Made by a program: the position numbers and the translations under genes
Notes under the pieces: model-generated
Database searches by the model: none
What the model saw: the letters and a program-made list of their open reading frames with translations, nothing else
Told to the model about the DNA's origin: nothing
NCBI GenBank assembly: GCA_015501595.1
Contig: JADNRX010000832.1
Location: 1 to 20,910, forward strand
Direction: 5' to 3'
Origin: Hymenopellis radicata
Lineage: Eukaryota > Basidiomycota > Agaricomycetes > Agaricales > Physalacriaceae
DNA length: 20,910 nucleotides
Shown here: positions 8,798 through 20,081 of the stretch, one piece after another
Layout of the letters: every line of letters starts with the position of its first letter
Position numbering within the stretch: the first letter of the stretch is position 1

Positions 8798-10691
8798 ATG
8801 TCTGACAACAAAGACAGCGGAGTGCACATCCCGGACGACGGCGAACAGTCGGATACGTACACTGGCGACGCTGAGTATCACCGCAAAGCGAACTTGCTAA
8901 ATGGAGCCATGCAAGAGATAGGCATGGGGCGGTATCAGGTTCGTTGACCATCTACCTGAAGTTGGCCACGTACTGAGCTGTTTGTTTTCAGTGGGCTCTA
9001 TTTGTCGTGACTGGATTCGGCTGGTTCGCGTAAGTCTTCCTCCTCAAAGTCAAGTTGTCCAGACTTTAACATAGTTTCACTTATCAGAGATAACCTTTGG
9101 CCTGTCAGTAAACCTTCCATGCTGTACATCAACAGCAATTGATCCCTCTCCACAGGTAGTCACAGGTCTAATCCTACCCCCAGTCCTCCAAGAATTTCGA
9201 TTCCAAGGACCCTTCCTCAAACTCGGGCAGAACATTGGCCTCCTCATCGGCGCCGTCTTCTGGGGCGTAGGATCCGACGTCTGGGGCCGTCGCATCTCCT
9301 TCAACATCACACTCCTCATCACAGGCGTCTTCGCCGTAGCCGCCGGCGGATCTCCCAATTACGTCGCGCTCTGCGCGTTCGCGTCCGTGTGGTCGATCGG
9401 CGTCGGGGGGAACCTCCCGGTGGACTCGGCCATCTTCCTCGAGTTCATCCCCGCGTCGCACCAGTACCTCCTGACGGTCCTGTCGATATGGTGGGCCTTT
9501 GGACAGCTCATCGGGAGTCTTATTGCGTGGCCGCTTATCGGAAACTTCTCGTGCGACGCTAAGGCTTCTGAGTGTAGGAGAGAGGATAATCAGGGATGGA
9601 GGTACTTCTTGTATGCGATGGGTGGACTTATGCTCTTTTTATGGTGCATCCGTTTCTTCTTGTTCAAGCTGTATGAGAGTCCGAAGTACCTTATGGGTCG
9701 TGGACGGGATGAGAAGGCGATTGAGGTTCTGCACGCGGTCGCTGAACGGAATGGGAAGACGGATTGTGGGCTGAGCGTGGAGGATTTACTAGGTTCTGTA
9801 TCTGAGAAAGGTCAACAGCAGGAGATGGACCCTTCGGCCAAAGGAGCTATTCGGCGCAAGCTTTCTAACCTCAGTGGTAACCATGTGAAGAGCTTATTTG
9901 CTACGAGGAAGCTGGCCTATTCGACGAGTCTCATCATCGTCTTGTGGGGTACGCATTTCGAGCGGATTATCATCGGACATTTGCTCATGCTTCCTCTAGC
10001 GCTTATTGGACTTGCATTCCCACTTTACAACGCCTTTGTCACGTATTTGTACGTTCTTTCAGTCGTTTTAAGGAAGATCCAGACTCACCTATGCACGTAG
10101 CCTTTCAACGCGCGGCGCAGATTTCGGCGACGGTTCTACCTACATCACTTACCGCAACGTAAATGCATTGTCTCCAATCACTCTTTCCTTCTGCTCACCA
10201 TCACTATAGCAAGTCATTCTGAGTGTCATCGGCGTCCCAGGCGCCCTCATTGCCGGCTACCTCGTCGAACTCCCAGCCCTCGGCCGACGCGGAACCCTCT
10301 CCATATCCACTCTCCTGACAGGCGCCTTCATCCTCGCATCAACGACCGCGCGCTCATCAGCGGCTCTCCTTGGATGGAATTGCGCATACAGTTTTACGAG
10401 CAATGTCATGTACGGCGTTTTGTATGCGCTGACGCCGGAGTTGTTCCCGACGAAGGATCGCGGGACGGGGAACGCGCTTGCGGCGGCGGCGAATCGCGTT
10501 TTTGGGATCATGGTATGTGGATCTGAAGTTGGCATTGGGTGTGTTGATTTATGTGACAGGCGCCCATCATTGCCTTATACGCAGATTTGACGACGAGCGT
10601 TCCGATATATATCTCTGGCGCTTTGTTTTTGGTCGCAGGCTTCATTGCTCTCTTGCTGCCGTTTGACTCCAGAGGGAAAGCGGCCCTTTGA
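8798..10691 (+). CDS. Major facilitator superfamily transporter (SV2-like / sugar-transporter type)
   Basis: Eight exons join in phase: 8798-8938, 8992-9029, 9088-9103, 9156-9948, 10000-10048, 10101-10158, 10210-10512 and 10560-10691, giving 509 residues, normal for a 12-helix MFS protein. After a polar 45-residue N-terminus come helices with the sequence GFGWFADNLWPVVTGLILP. MFS motif A is present (GVGSDVWGRR, residues 102-111) and there is a conserved SAIFLEFIPASHQYLLTVLS segment. ESPKYLMGRGRDEKA starts the central cytoplasmic loop. C-terminal helices include ALIGLAFPLYNAFVTYF, VILSVIGVPGALIAGYL and a TPELFPTKDRGTGNALAAAA segment. It would be a plasma-membrane proton-coupled carrier; substrate is not readable. 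Exon 3 is only 16 nt. It is convergent with the P450 gene, 162 bp apart. Confidence 0.92.
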
Positions 10692-10853
10692 AGGCGCCAC
10701 TCGGAGGATACCACTGGGGCTAAACTAGCTACACGGCCGAAATAAAACTGGCAAGCTAAGATTTACAGCTACAACTTACTTGTACAAGTAGCATATAGTA
10801 TCTCGACTAGTGCGTATGCGCGTATGGGGTACATTTACTGTTGCATATGCATA

Positions 10854-13244
10854 TTAAGCCTTTTGCTTAAAGATAGAAATGTGTAGCGGCATCTGTGCAC
10901 CCTCTTTGGGCCGGTCTTCAAGCAAGGGAAATAGGGCCTGACCTCCTGACCCGTGAATAATAGCGGGGGTATCCTTTGGAACAGAGAATTCGAAAGCGCT
11001 CAGGAGCTCGACCGTAAGTGCCTGGAGTTCCATGATTCTACAACAAGCTGAGGCCTTGGCTGCTTCTCGAAATGGAGCACTTACGCGAAACGCCATCTAG
11101 AGGGTGATCCAATAAGCGTCAAGTGTCTTTACAAGTGAAAGTACGCACCCGATGCAGGACCTGACACCGGCGCCTGAAGTCGTCAGTATGCGCAGCCATC
11201 GTAAGGAAGAAGAGGTGACGAACTAAAATTCATTCTGTGGCGCAACACAAGATAAGTATGACACTCAGCAAAAGAAAGGAATGAAACAGCGCGTACAGAT
11301 TCGCATACATGCCCACGGTCGTCTCTGGATGGTTCTCTTCCAGGAAACGCTTCGGATTCCATTCATGAACATCCTTGCCCCATATGATCGGATTTCTGTT
11401 TACGCGTCATACACGTTCGATACTTCAGAGGGGACACGGATACCTGTTATACATGTATATCGAGGTATAAATGGCTTGCCCTTGCGCGATAGGGATTTCC
11501 TTCAGTACCTTCCCATCGCGGGTCGTGACGGGCTCTAGGAGGGGAAGAACATCGTTACGCTCTGCCACACGAACGAGCGTCTGCGCGAAGGGATGCAGGC
11601 GAAGGGCCTCCTACTCCATGAGTTTGAGTACAAGGTGATAGACCATCGAATGGGAAGCCTTGCCTTGAGCGACGCGTTAAGCCAAGGCATCGCGTCGTAA
11701 TCACTGCAAGTCAAGGCGCCAGTGTCAGGCCGGACTTGTGATATCTCTTGCTTGATTTTATCCTGGTCTTCTGGGTGGCGACTCAATTCGTACAACAGCC
11801 AGGCGAAGGTGTTAGCAGTAGTGTCATGACCGGCAAATATAAATGATCTTTGGAGGAAAAGAACGTCAGGTACTCTTTTGTATGCCAGAGAAGAGCGTAC
11901 CCCATCTGTGCTGCGATCTCACTCTCCGTCATTCTCTTCCTCTCGTCGTTTGATAACGAAGAAAGAGCTGCCAAGACAACTTAAGAAGCAAGGTCAGAGA
12001 AAGGGGTCCAGGTCTCACCGAGAATATTGAGTATGTCCTTTCCTTCCTCGATGCCGTCTTTAACGAACTGAAGTTCCCGATGATAAATGTCTCGCGCTAT
12101 GTTCTCCATCGCCTGCCTGAACTCTCGGAGCTTCATATTTTCCCTCGTCGGCAGTTTGGTCATTATAGGCATGATGCTCTCGGGGAGATAACGCAGAACG
12201 CCTTGGGAGATGAAAACATCTGCTACCGAGGGAAAGAGCATGACCTCCGTGCTGGAAATATGAAACATATAAGTCTAACATTGCCTTTCTCCTTAACCTT
12301 CACATACAATAGATGGCTCAAAACGTCTTCTAAGGCGGAATTCGTGTTGTCGAGAGCACCGAATGAGTATCGGAAAGACGCTGGTAAATTTACGAGTGAC
12401 GGCATTTCAATAAGAGACTAGACAACTTACTGACACCGATGATATCAAGTGTTGCTTTCTGTGTCCATGAGAGCATGTTTTGAATCTCGTGACCTTCCCT
12501 CAGGGACTCCTTCAGCTTGTCCACGAGCTAATAAGTTCAGCATGAGTTATCGGCGCGTCACGATGAGAAAACCAAGATACGTACCTTGGATCCTGTCGCG
12601 TGGAAGACGTCAAGATAGGACTGAAGATGAACAGCAGAAAATGCAGAATTCAAGATTTTGCGCTGCCGCGGATGATCCTGGTCTACGAGTGGGACGTGTC
12701 AGAGGAGATGTACTTTAAGTTGATCGAGCGACATACTGTTGGCTCCCAGAAGGCCGTTCCCGAAAAAAGCTACAGAAAGACGAGTCGTATCCAAAGCCTT
12801 GGGGAACCGATATCCAGAGGCTTGCAAAATGTACTGCAGAGCCTTAGGATCAGATACTAGGAGGACTGGTTCCTAGTATCACCTTGTCAATAAGTCAATT
12901 TGGTTCAAAGCCGCGTATGCATACGCTGAGCACTCCAGCAATGCGGAAAACGCTTCCGTAATCACGGTACCAAGCAGTTTCGTAGTCACCGACATTCTTC
13001 GCATGGCGAAGCATGTATTGATGTCCTGTATATATATGCATACTCATTTAATAGCCTTACAACAGTATAGACAGAGGGACTAACCAAGAAGCCATGAAGG
13101 GCTCGGAGGACCACGAATCATATCAATGCTGATTCTTTTGCGGTACAACCTAAACACAAGGAATAGGACGAAGACAGAGAGGCCGACAGCAATAGGGTGG
13201 GGTGTGTCCATCATGCTAGATAAGAGGAGCGTTGGGATCGTCAT
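10854..13244 (-). CDS. Cytochrome P450 monooxygenase
   Basis: Fifteen exons join in phase: 13244-13085, 13025-12925, 12872-12737, 12682-12585, 12527-12431, 12380-12308, 12251-12019, 11979-11901, 11847-11664, 11610-11444, 11395-11297, 11234-11224, 11173-11149, 11096-11085 and 11037-10854 (552 residues). An N-terminal membrane anchor (about residues 18-34) is followed by a RGPPSPSWLLGH hinge. The I-helix oxygen motif is AGHDTT (331-336), ExxR is EALR (388-391), the meander has WNPKRFL, and the heme motif FSAGVRSCIG (479-488) has ligand C486. All key residues are intact, so it should be a functional microsomal oxidase using NADPH-P450 reductase; substrate unknown. The heme motif is spread over 11-, 25- and 12-nt exons. 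The intron 11611-11663 uses a GC donor (AAG|GCAAGG). The 39-bp intron 11980-12018 is unusually short. Confidence 0.92.
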
Positions 13245-14110
13245 GATATGCACAGCTTATATACTCCCAGTTCGAAGACAATGGTCCGGGTGCGAAATGA
13301 CCGGTTAGAGGGGGGGATGCAGGTGTTCTCCGTAATCTCAGATTACGACAGAAGACGCGAGGAGTCATACCGCTCGTCGGAACAGAACTGAAAAGCATCA
13401 GGTGTTATAGCATGCCGGGGGATGGGAGAAAACATAGAAAGACACTTTGCATGGAAGCTTGATGTAAGTATGGCCTCGCCATTCTGTCGGACATGCCACG
13501 CTGTGCATACTTCTCGCCCGTGGTAGCGGCGGTGGGGGTTAGTACCGGTTAGTAGCGAAACTCCCACTGGGTTAGATGTCGACCCAATGACAGGTTGTGA
13601 GCAAGTCGTACTAAAACTGATTGTCAGAGTCGGATGACCTAATCATGCCCGATCTTATTCTGAACGCGTCACGCTCAAACGGCCCAGAAAGCAGCTCCTA
13701 CTCCGATCGCCTTACAGCCTACCTGTCTTGCAAGTTGTATTTGCGGAGCCTCTAGAGGTGTGCCTAACGTTGATCGCCAGGTCCGGGAGCCGCGTTCTCC
13801 AGAATGCATCCATCACCCGAGCGCCATTCAGATATCACTTCGACGCATATGATGGGCCTGCGGAAATCCTTGTTCGCTTGGCTCAAGACTCGCCCCAAGC
13901 TTTGCGATCTGGGGATGAATCTCTTGAGGTAATTGACAACATCAACCGCAACGGTGCGATGTCTCTTTTTCGAAAATGATATTATTCCTGACACTTTCCT
14001 GACTGTACGTTGAAGGGAGCCAGTATGATACCCTCAATGCGCTGAAATTCATGAAATTGATCATAGAAAGACGCGAATAGTATTCGTATCTACTGTTTGC
14101 TTCCTCGTTT
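13245..14110. other. Intergenic region between P450 start and the proline-rich gene
   Basis: Contains the P450 promoter side and several overlapping short frames, such as 13728-13979 (+) and 13764-13994 (-), that have no splice continuity or recognisable domain. A G-rich run lies near 13310. Nothing else is supported. Confidence 0.45.
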
Positions 14111-14778
14111 TCAGTCATAACGCGACCACTTGTCGTTGTTCCTTGCCCGCGGATCTGCTCTTCTCTCTTTGTGATATTCGGAAGGATAAAACCGGCCGTA
14201 GCGTCGCTCATCCGATGGTCCCCTGCCATTCCTCCAGAGATATGTTAAGAGCATATCATCAATGAATAGTTGGGCACCACTCACTGTTCTTGTTGATCTT
14301 GGAACGAACGGGGTACTATGATCTGTGGATCATGGCCCTTATACTGGCCTACACCAAAGCGATGTGCACGTGGTGGCGGGGATGGTGGTGGCGGTCGACG
14401 TTTCGTGGGAATCGGAGGTGAGCGGGGTCTAGGAGAGGGCAGCGGAAGAGGTAAAGTAGCAGTCTCAGGTCGATGTTTGGATGGCTTTCTAATCGGAATT
14501 GGAGGAGGTGTCCTGCGGCGAGTGGAACTGAGAGATTGTTCGACTGAGGCTGAAGTCAACTGATGAGGCGGTGCCGGCGCTGTATGAGAAGAAGATGCTT
14601 GACGCGAGCCTCTAGGTGCCGGGGGTGGTGGACGCCGTTGACGAGAACTCGACGAAGACGCAGTCGGAGGAACAGCAGCGAGTGGATGACCTGCATATGC
14701 GCGCGGGTGTTCTTCCCGCAATCTTTCTGCGCGTTGTCGAAAAGATGGGGGCGGGCTTTGATTTTCGTGAGGCGTCAT
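14111..14778 (-). CDS. Proline-rich basic protein, hypothetical
   Basis: Exon 1 (14778-14285) and exon 2 (14231-14111) join in phase across a 53-bp GT-AG intron, giving 204 residues. Exon 1 is low-complexity, with proline, serine and arginine runs (RQRRPPPPAPRGSRQ, TKRRPPPPSPPPRAHRFG) that could serve as SH3- or WW-binding sites. Exon 2 is polar and charged (RRYGRFYPSEYHKERRADPR) and ends KWSRYD. Without the splice the first frame stops at TGA just past the donor, so the second exon is supported by both phase and composition. I do not recognise a family. No signal peptide or membrane segment is seen. Confidence 0.55.
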
Positions 14779-15299
14779 GACTATGGGACAAGAACATTTC
14801 TCCTCGCAAGCTTTTATACAAGGCAGAGTCTATCAACCTTGGCTGCACAATTACATGAGATTTTGCCGCTGAACAAAAGAGAACAAGTGTTGTTCATTGA
14901 ATCACTTTTTTTCGTGTCTCCGTGTTGTCTGGATGTACAACAAAAAGGGTCTCTTCACTAGCCGCCGGTCTTTTGTTCTAGGTGCATCTGAAGCAGTATC
15001 CACTGGTTACCTTTAGTGTCGTTACTAGTCGAGCTAGCTTAGTACTTAGTACACCAAAGCATGCCAAAAGGTTCCTGCGGAGACCAGAGGAGGTCCAGAA
15101 AACAGCGCCACAGTTCAACCCCCCAGGGTCAGATGCACAGACTTGAACATCCATGACTTTGTGCGAGGGGTAAAAGTTTGCATGTGGCTGAGTCGTTTCC
15201 AGATTCGCTGTCCATCAGGGAGTTTCATCATCAGTGTTTATACATCATGTATCGCGTACAACAAACTTCAGTATTCTCTTCTTGCAGCACCATTGCCAT
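14779..15299. other. Intergenic region
   Basis: Lies between the 3' end of the DUF6535 gene and the 5' end of the proline-rich gene, both on the minus strand. Contains a short palindromic-looking AGTACTTAGTAC near 15040. No coding exon, RNA gene or repeat is supported. Confidence 0.5.
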
Positions 15300-18200
15300 C
15301 TAGACTATACCATCCGAATGCTGAGAACTACAGTAAGTATTCGAATATTTCTGATCAAGCTCTATATCATCGCCTCCCCTCACGGCCAATAGTCTTTTGA
15401 AAGAGTGAACCCAACTTTGGTGGCTCGCGACGGGCGACTCCACAGCGATAGAGCTTTCAGAGGTTGATGACTGCTGCTAAATATCAGAAATGTGATACAG
15501 TACATGTTTAAAACGTTGCACAGAACTCACCGGAGAGTCTGCCAATGGAGCACTAACACTGCAGTTAGTAGGCGATAAATAGTGAAGTATATCCTCAAAC
15601 GCGCTGAATCTCAGCGTCTCAGGTGGCCCGCCATACACACGAAGAGTTTTGAGGTCAAAATCCTTCTTGTATTTATCATAGGGCATTGTCGATTTCCAAA
15701 AAGTCTTGAAGTTCTGACAAGCATGCTGCCCAACGATCCGCTCTCAGAAATGTAGAAAGTAGTGGTAGGTTGCGCCTTCGGTTGTCATCGGAGAGTGCGA
15801 GAATTAGACAAAGGACAACCAAATTGTCAGATGTTGAGAGGTAATCCATCGTGTCTTGGAAGACGGACGGTGCTGACACCTTCAAGGCAGCCAGGCCCTT
15901 CACGTAGGACACGGCTAAGAAGGAATAGATCATAGGACGTGTCCCTGTTGTATCATCGGGGTTTGCATATTGGGATATCCCTAAAATTTCCATCAGGAAA
16001 TCATCCAACCAACCTCGCCTTGCTAGCTCAGGGTACGTCTCGATCCACAGGCAGTTACAGGCACGGGAAGGCTCGACTCTGCGCGAGAGGTCCAAAATCT
16101 CAGTCGCAAGTTCGACTACACCGCAAATGCGCGGAAAGTCATTGAACGCAACTGCTATAAGTTCATGCTCGAGGATAGGTGAGATTCCGTTACAGAACCG
16201 TTGGTAGAGATTGGAGTCCAGAATGAATATTCGAACTAGCGCGTGCACTGTTTTCCGCTTATCGCTCGACACTAAAGTTCCATCGCAGAATGCTTCGGAG
16301 ACAATGACCGTGTTCAAGGCATGGTAGGTGGCTGTGAGTATGCTGGGGCCATGTTGTCCGAGAGTTCCGCCCTTGACATTGCAATCCTCGTAAATAAGGC
16401 CGACGTACTCTCTTATGAAAAAGAGAAGTTCAGCCACTGGTGTCTTATGCGTCACGATTAAGGCCCCATCCTGAGGTCTAGGAATCGGCAGTGGTTCGTC
16501 TTCGTCAGGCTCATCACATGAACCAGTTTTACTGTTCAGAAGGACGTGACGCGTCTGAATGAGCGCAAGATTGAACAGAATGTCCGCTGGAAGACCGTCG
16601 TAGTCTTCACCGGAACAGGTATCAGGGAAGAGAACAAGCAGGAGATATTCAACGATCGACGGCCGCAAGAGGATGGTAAAGACCCAACGTATTTCGATAG
16701 GATATGCACTGGGGAATTCGGGCGATGTTCGCACTTTCAACCGGAACGATTTCGGATTCAGGGCACCGAATTCGGGATGGCGACCGTCAATGAATAGAGG
16801 TAGCGAAACGAGGTCGACACAGATGGGATCACACATCGTGATCTCAGAACATCCATGAGATTGTATGAGCCAAGGGAGTACTGTTGACCATACGGGAGAA
16901 TCGTTGTCGCCCACGTCAAGCCAATCAACCCCGGTGGACAATGCGTTCTGAAGAATTCTAGCCCACACGAGTACATCGAACCTCTGGCAAGAACTGCTTC
17001 CGAGAGAGATGTGGTGACGCAAAAATGCGATGGCATGTTCGGGATACTTTCGACTGACGAGCAAAGAGAGGGTGTTTGGCCCTCTCACCGCACGGGTAAG
17101 AGATGGTGTCAAAACATTTGGAGGTACAAATTCATACTCGGGAATTGGAGGCTCGATGCGAATATGAACACGATAAAGGCGCTCGTACGCCGTCTGCTTG
17201 TCTGGCGCCGTGTACTCCATCGATTCTACAAGCATGCAAATTCTTTGTGCAACATCGGGAATACCAGTCTTGATAACAGAGAATAGCTCCAGCGGTAGGG
17301 CGCTCATAGCTTGCAGGACAATGCTCTGCACCGATGTATTCGATGAGATGTTGTATAGAGCAATCAGAGCACGGGCTTCGAGAGCATCGGACATGCTTTC
17401 CACAATCAATTTCTCTACGTCTCTGAGAGATTTAGGCCATGGTAGCGTTCCCACTGATGCCATGTCCTGGGTAACATTCGACTGACCTGGAAAGGACCGG
17501 CGAATTGCACGAAGGTGACGGGTGATCCAAAGGCAGAGGCGATTCTGGCGGGACATCATACAAAGAGAGGCAGAAATGGAATAGGAATAGAGCGTCAAGT
17601 AGGTCTTGTACGGACAATCGGGTTTCAATATGGGTAGGAAAGTCGTGCCGAAGTACGCGACAAAGGCAATAAATGCAATAACGCTAACCAGTGCAGCGCC
17701 GGGTGTGGTGAGGGATCGGACGTGAAGAATGAGGCCAAAAAAGAACACGCCGAGAGCGACATGCATGAGGACTGGCAGCAGACCGATGATGAGAGGTACA
17801 TGCCATTTTTCGATGTTTTCAAACCGAAATTGGCGGATGCGACTACGATCACGGGGAGTACCCGAGGGGACGGCCATGTACTGGTGGATCCACTGCTTCA
17901 TGAGCACAGCCATCAAGGCTGTCGTCAAGCTCAATGCAAGACTCGTGTACCAGAGCACATTGACCCAGGCGTCTGTCCGCGAGGGGCATACAGGGGAAGT
18001 GGGAGTGATGTTTGAGGAGACGACGGAGGAGGCAGGAAGACCATCCATCATCGCGCGCTGAAGATGAAGCATTTCGTACATCATATATGCGCTGACCTGA
18101 TTGTAATCGACCTGCAGGTTCGGCGAAGTCTGGGTGACGAAGGTCGAAACAACGGCAGAAAACAGTCCGGCCTAGTTGAATGGTCAGTTTTTTTCCAACG

Positions 18201-18618
18201 CAATGGCTCGTGCAGCAACTTACGAAAACAAGCAAGACGTCCAACGCGTCTCGCCAATCCTCGACTCTATCGGCGTCAAATTTGGCGTACTCTTCCAGAA
18301 ATGTTTTCCAAACTCGCGCCATAGGGCCCATTTCTTTGAAAGGCTCATCCTCAGAAAACTTCTGTTCATAGTCGAACGCGTCGGTGCCTGCGTGGCGTAA
18401 GTTATTTCAGGATCAGCGGACACATACGAACACCAACCTCTCTCGACCCTCGAATGCCCGCCTTTGAAGCCCGCTAGCTTACGCTTTCTGCTTCTGCGCT
18501 TGCTTGCGGGCTGCGCTGGTATGCGCACGTTCCGAATGCTGTCTGGCGGTTTGGACTGGTCATCATTTCCATCGGGACTCCCATTAGAGGAGGAATCGTC
18601 GAAGCTCGACGACGGCAT
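15300..18618 (-). CDS. DUF6535-domain membrane protein, with probable 3' frameshift
   Basis: Exons 18618-18438, 18387-18224 and 18171-15676 join in phase over 50 and 52 bp introns, giving 946 residues to the TGA at 15676-15678. After a serine-rich and basic N-terminus, DUF6535 begins near residue 61: SEDEPFKEMGPMARVWKTFL, DADRVEDWRDALDVLLVFAG, LFSAVVSTFVTQTS. Membrane segments follow (VLWYTSLALSLTTALMAVLM; VPLIIGLLPVLMHVALGVFF; VIAFIAFVAYFGTTFLPIL), then a long helical, cytoplasmic-looking region. Function is unknown; the family is expanded in Agaricomycetes. Directly at the stop, the -1 frame opens with MPYDKYKKDFDLKTLRVYGG (15686-15531), splices over 15477-15530 into 15476-15300 and ends TAG. 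That tail is strongly coding-like, so the gene probably once ended at 15300 and now has a one-base shift near 15687, or the tail is a separate small gene. Confidence 0.85.
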
Positions 18619-18928
18619 ATATGTAGCGGCAGTGGGGTGGCGTCTCTTGCTTTGGTAGAGTCGTGGTAGTTGGGAAGGTAAGGATACGGTGATTCCAATG
18701 ATGTCGTATTGATATCCACCAAGGTACGTTGTTCTCCTTTTGGGTAAAACGAACTTATCAGAACAACATCAGGAGGACGCGACTGTGCCTACCGCAGAGA
18801 ACAAGGCCGGTCTTCATCCTATTCGAGAGGATACCACAGCATGATATCAAATACTGTACTGTACTCCTCAAGAGTATCACTGATTACCTTCCACTCGCGT
18901 CGACCAGGCAGAGGGTATGCTGTGACTT
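18619..18928. promoter_or_regulatory. Upstream region of the DUF6535 gene
   Basis: This 310-bp stretch separates the DUF6535 start from the composite repeat. It should carry the DUF6535 promoter on the minus strand. No clear TATA box, coding exon or repeat was identified. Confidence 0.35.
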
Positions 18929-19103
18929 TTGTAAGTTTGTCAGACTGAGGCATGAGGGAGGGCAAACTGAGGTCTTCGGACACGTAAGTGATGCGATCAA
19001 TTTCTTTCTCTTCCGCTCCTCCATCACGGTCGTCGTCGCGTCAGAGAAAGTCGGGCGCGCTGACTCCACGGCGGTCAGCTGGCACCCGCAGCTTTGTTTT
19101 TTC
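18929..19103 (+). repeat. Composite repeat, end block R1, copy A
   Basis: Identical by eye over 175 bp to 20082-20256, from TTGTAAGTTTGTCAGACTGA to GCAGCTTTGTTTTTTC. Exact identity implies a very recent duplication or ongoing conversion. Both strands are open for short frames, but no recognised domain. Confidence 0.9.
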
Positions 19104-19513
19104 TATTTCTAGTGGCCTCGATGTTTCGGCCACTCTCTCGACTTTCTGGACTTCGGCTCGATGGAGCGGTTTTGCGGTGACAGCACCGCCAGTGCTTCCT
19201 AGGCCAATTTCGGGGCTGCGGCGATTGCGACGCGTCGTAAGCATACCTACTCCTTCTCTAGTGGGTGTCTGCAATCGCCCGCTACTCGCTGATTTTTGCA
19301 GTCTCGGAATGCCTATCTTGTTTTGTCACCGTGCTACACGTGCATTGCCATTGCGCGCGCTCGCTGCTTTCTCCGCCCCGCCACCACTGCTGCCGACACG
19401 GACCACTTTGCTACCGCTTCATATGTTGGCAGTGGTGACTGCTGCTACTTTCGCTACGCTACGCTTGTCGCTACTTTCATGTATCGCAATGCACTTTGCT
19501 ACTTTTTCCTGCG

Positions 19514-19782
19514 TTCCCGTGTATTTGTGTGGCCGGGACACACAACACTATGTGACTGCTATGTTTTCGCGACACGGTACTGCTACCCGTTTGCATCCCG
19601 TGTATTCTGTGGCCGGGACACAGCGCTATGCAACTGCTATGTTTTCGCGACATGGTACTGCCACCTGTCCGCATCCCGTGTATTCTGTGGCCGGGACACA
19701 CACTGCTATGTTTTCGCAATACGGTACTGCCACCTATTTGCATCCCGTGTATTCTGTGGCCGGGACACATGCTACACTTGCT
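19514..19782 (+). repeat. Minisatellite of about 3.5 units (78 and 69 bp)
   Basis: Full units start at 19560, 19638 and 19707, each beginning TATGTTTTCGC and containing CATCCCGTGTATTCTGTGGC then CGGGACACA; a partial, diverged unit precedes them from 19514. The unit lengths, 78 and 69 bp, are both multiples of three, so open frames are kept on both strands (+: HPVYSVAGT repeats; -: CPGHRIHGM repeats). Confidence 0.85.
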
Positions 19783-19912
19783 GCTATGTGAGTGGTACGA
19801 TGCGGTCCCTTCAGGCCCTTCGTGTTTGGGTATCTGTACCACTCACTTTGCAGGGAGATTCCGTCCTCACCAGCCCGCCGGATGCGTCGCTGCGCTCCTT
19901 CGGGTTTGGGTA

Positions 19913-20081
19913 TCGCGGCTGACTGCCTCAACCGGAGTCTCCCTGTCGGGGTCCAGGGCATCCCCTGCGGGGTGCCCTCCCCATAACCTGCTACATGCTG
20001 TCTCATGTTATGTGTTATTATGCACTGGTATTGCTACCAGTGCATAGCATTTCATCTTAAGCATCCAACAGTGTCCAAAGA
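19913..20081 (+). repeat. Composite repeat, end block R2, copy A
   Basis: Matches 20378-20545 over about 168 bp with a few one-base differences, starting TCGCGGCTGACTGCCTCAAC and ending CAGTGTCCAAAGA. It contains a 12-bp stem, 4-base loop hairpin (TATGCACTGGTA / TACCAGTGCATA) at 20019-20046. It abuts R1 copy B at 20082. Confidence 0.9.
20019..20046. other. Perfect hairpin in R2 copy A
   Basis: TATGCACTGGTA and TACCAGTGCATA form a perfect 12-bp inverted repeat around TTGC. The same hairpin is retained at 20482-20509 in copy B. Confidence 0.85.

Larger units (their letters stand above)
18929..20081. mobile_element. Composite repeat copy A (R1 - 809-bp middle - R2), unclassified
   Basis: Copy A starts with R1 (18929-19103), has a middle 19104-19912 containing a minisatellite, and ends with R2 (19913-20081). 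Copy B (20082-20545) follows with no gap and has the same two end blocks around an unrelated 121-bp middle. A 267-codon + strand frame (18988-19791) spans much of copy A, but it is low-complexity and has no recognised domain. R2 contains CTTAAGCATCCAACA, whose reverse complement TGTTGGATGCTTAAG resembles the start of an LTR, but no reverse transcriptase, primer site or target duplication was found. Class undetermined. Confidence 0.55.

Noticed and set aside
10257..10535. 92-codon minus-strand frame over the MFS gene
   Set aside because: Antisense shadow of MFS exon 7.
11980..12018. Treating the 39-bp gap in the P450 as coding
   Set aside because: Reading through breaks the frame with ETWTPFSDLAS and a stop, whereas splicing gives DILNILV followed by a normal I-helix approach; kept as a short intron.
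18988..19791. 267-codon + strand open frame in composite repeat copy A
   Set aside because: Serine, alanine, proline and histidine-rich, overlaps exact repeats and a minisatellite, and has no domain; likely open by composition. Retained only as part of the repeat description.
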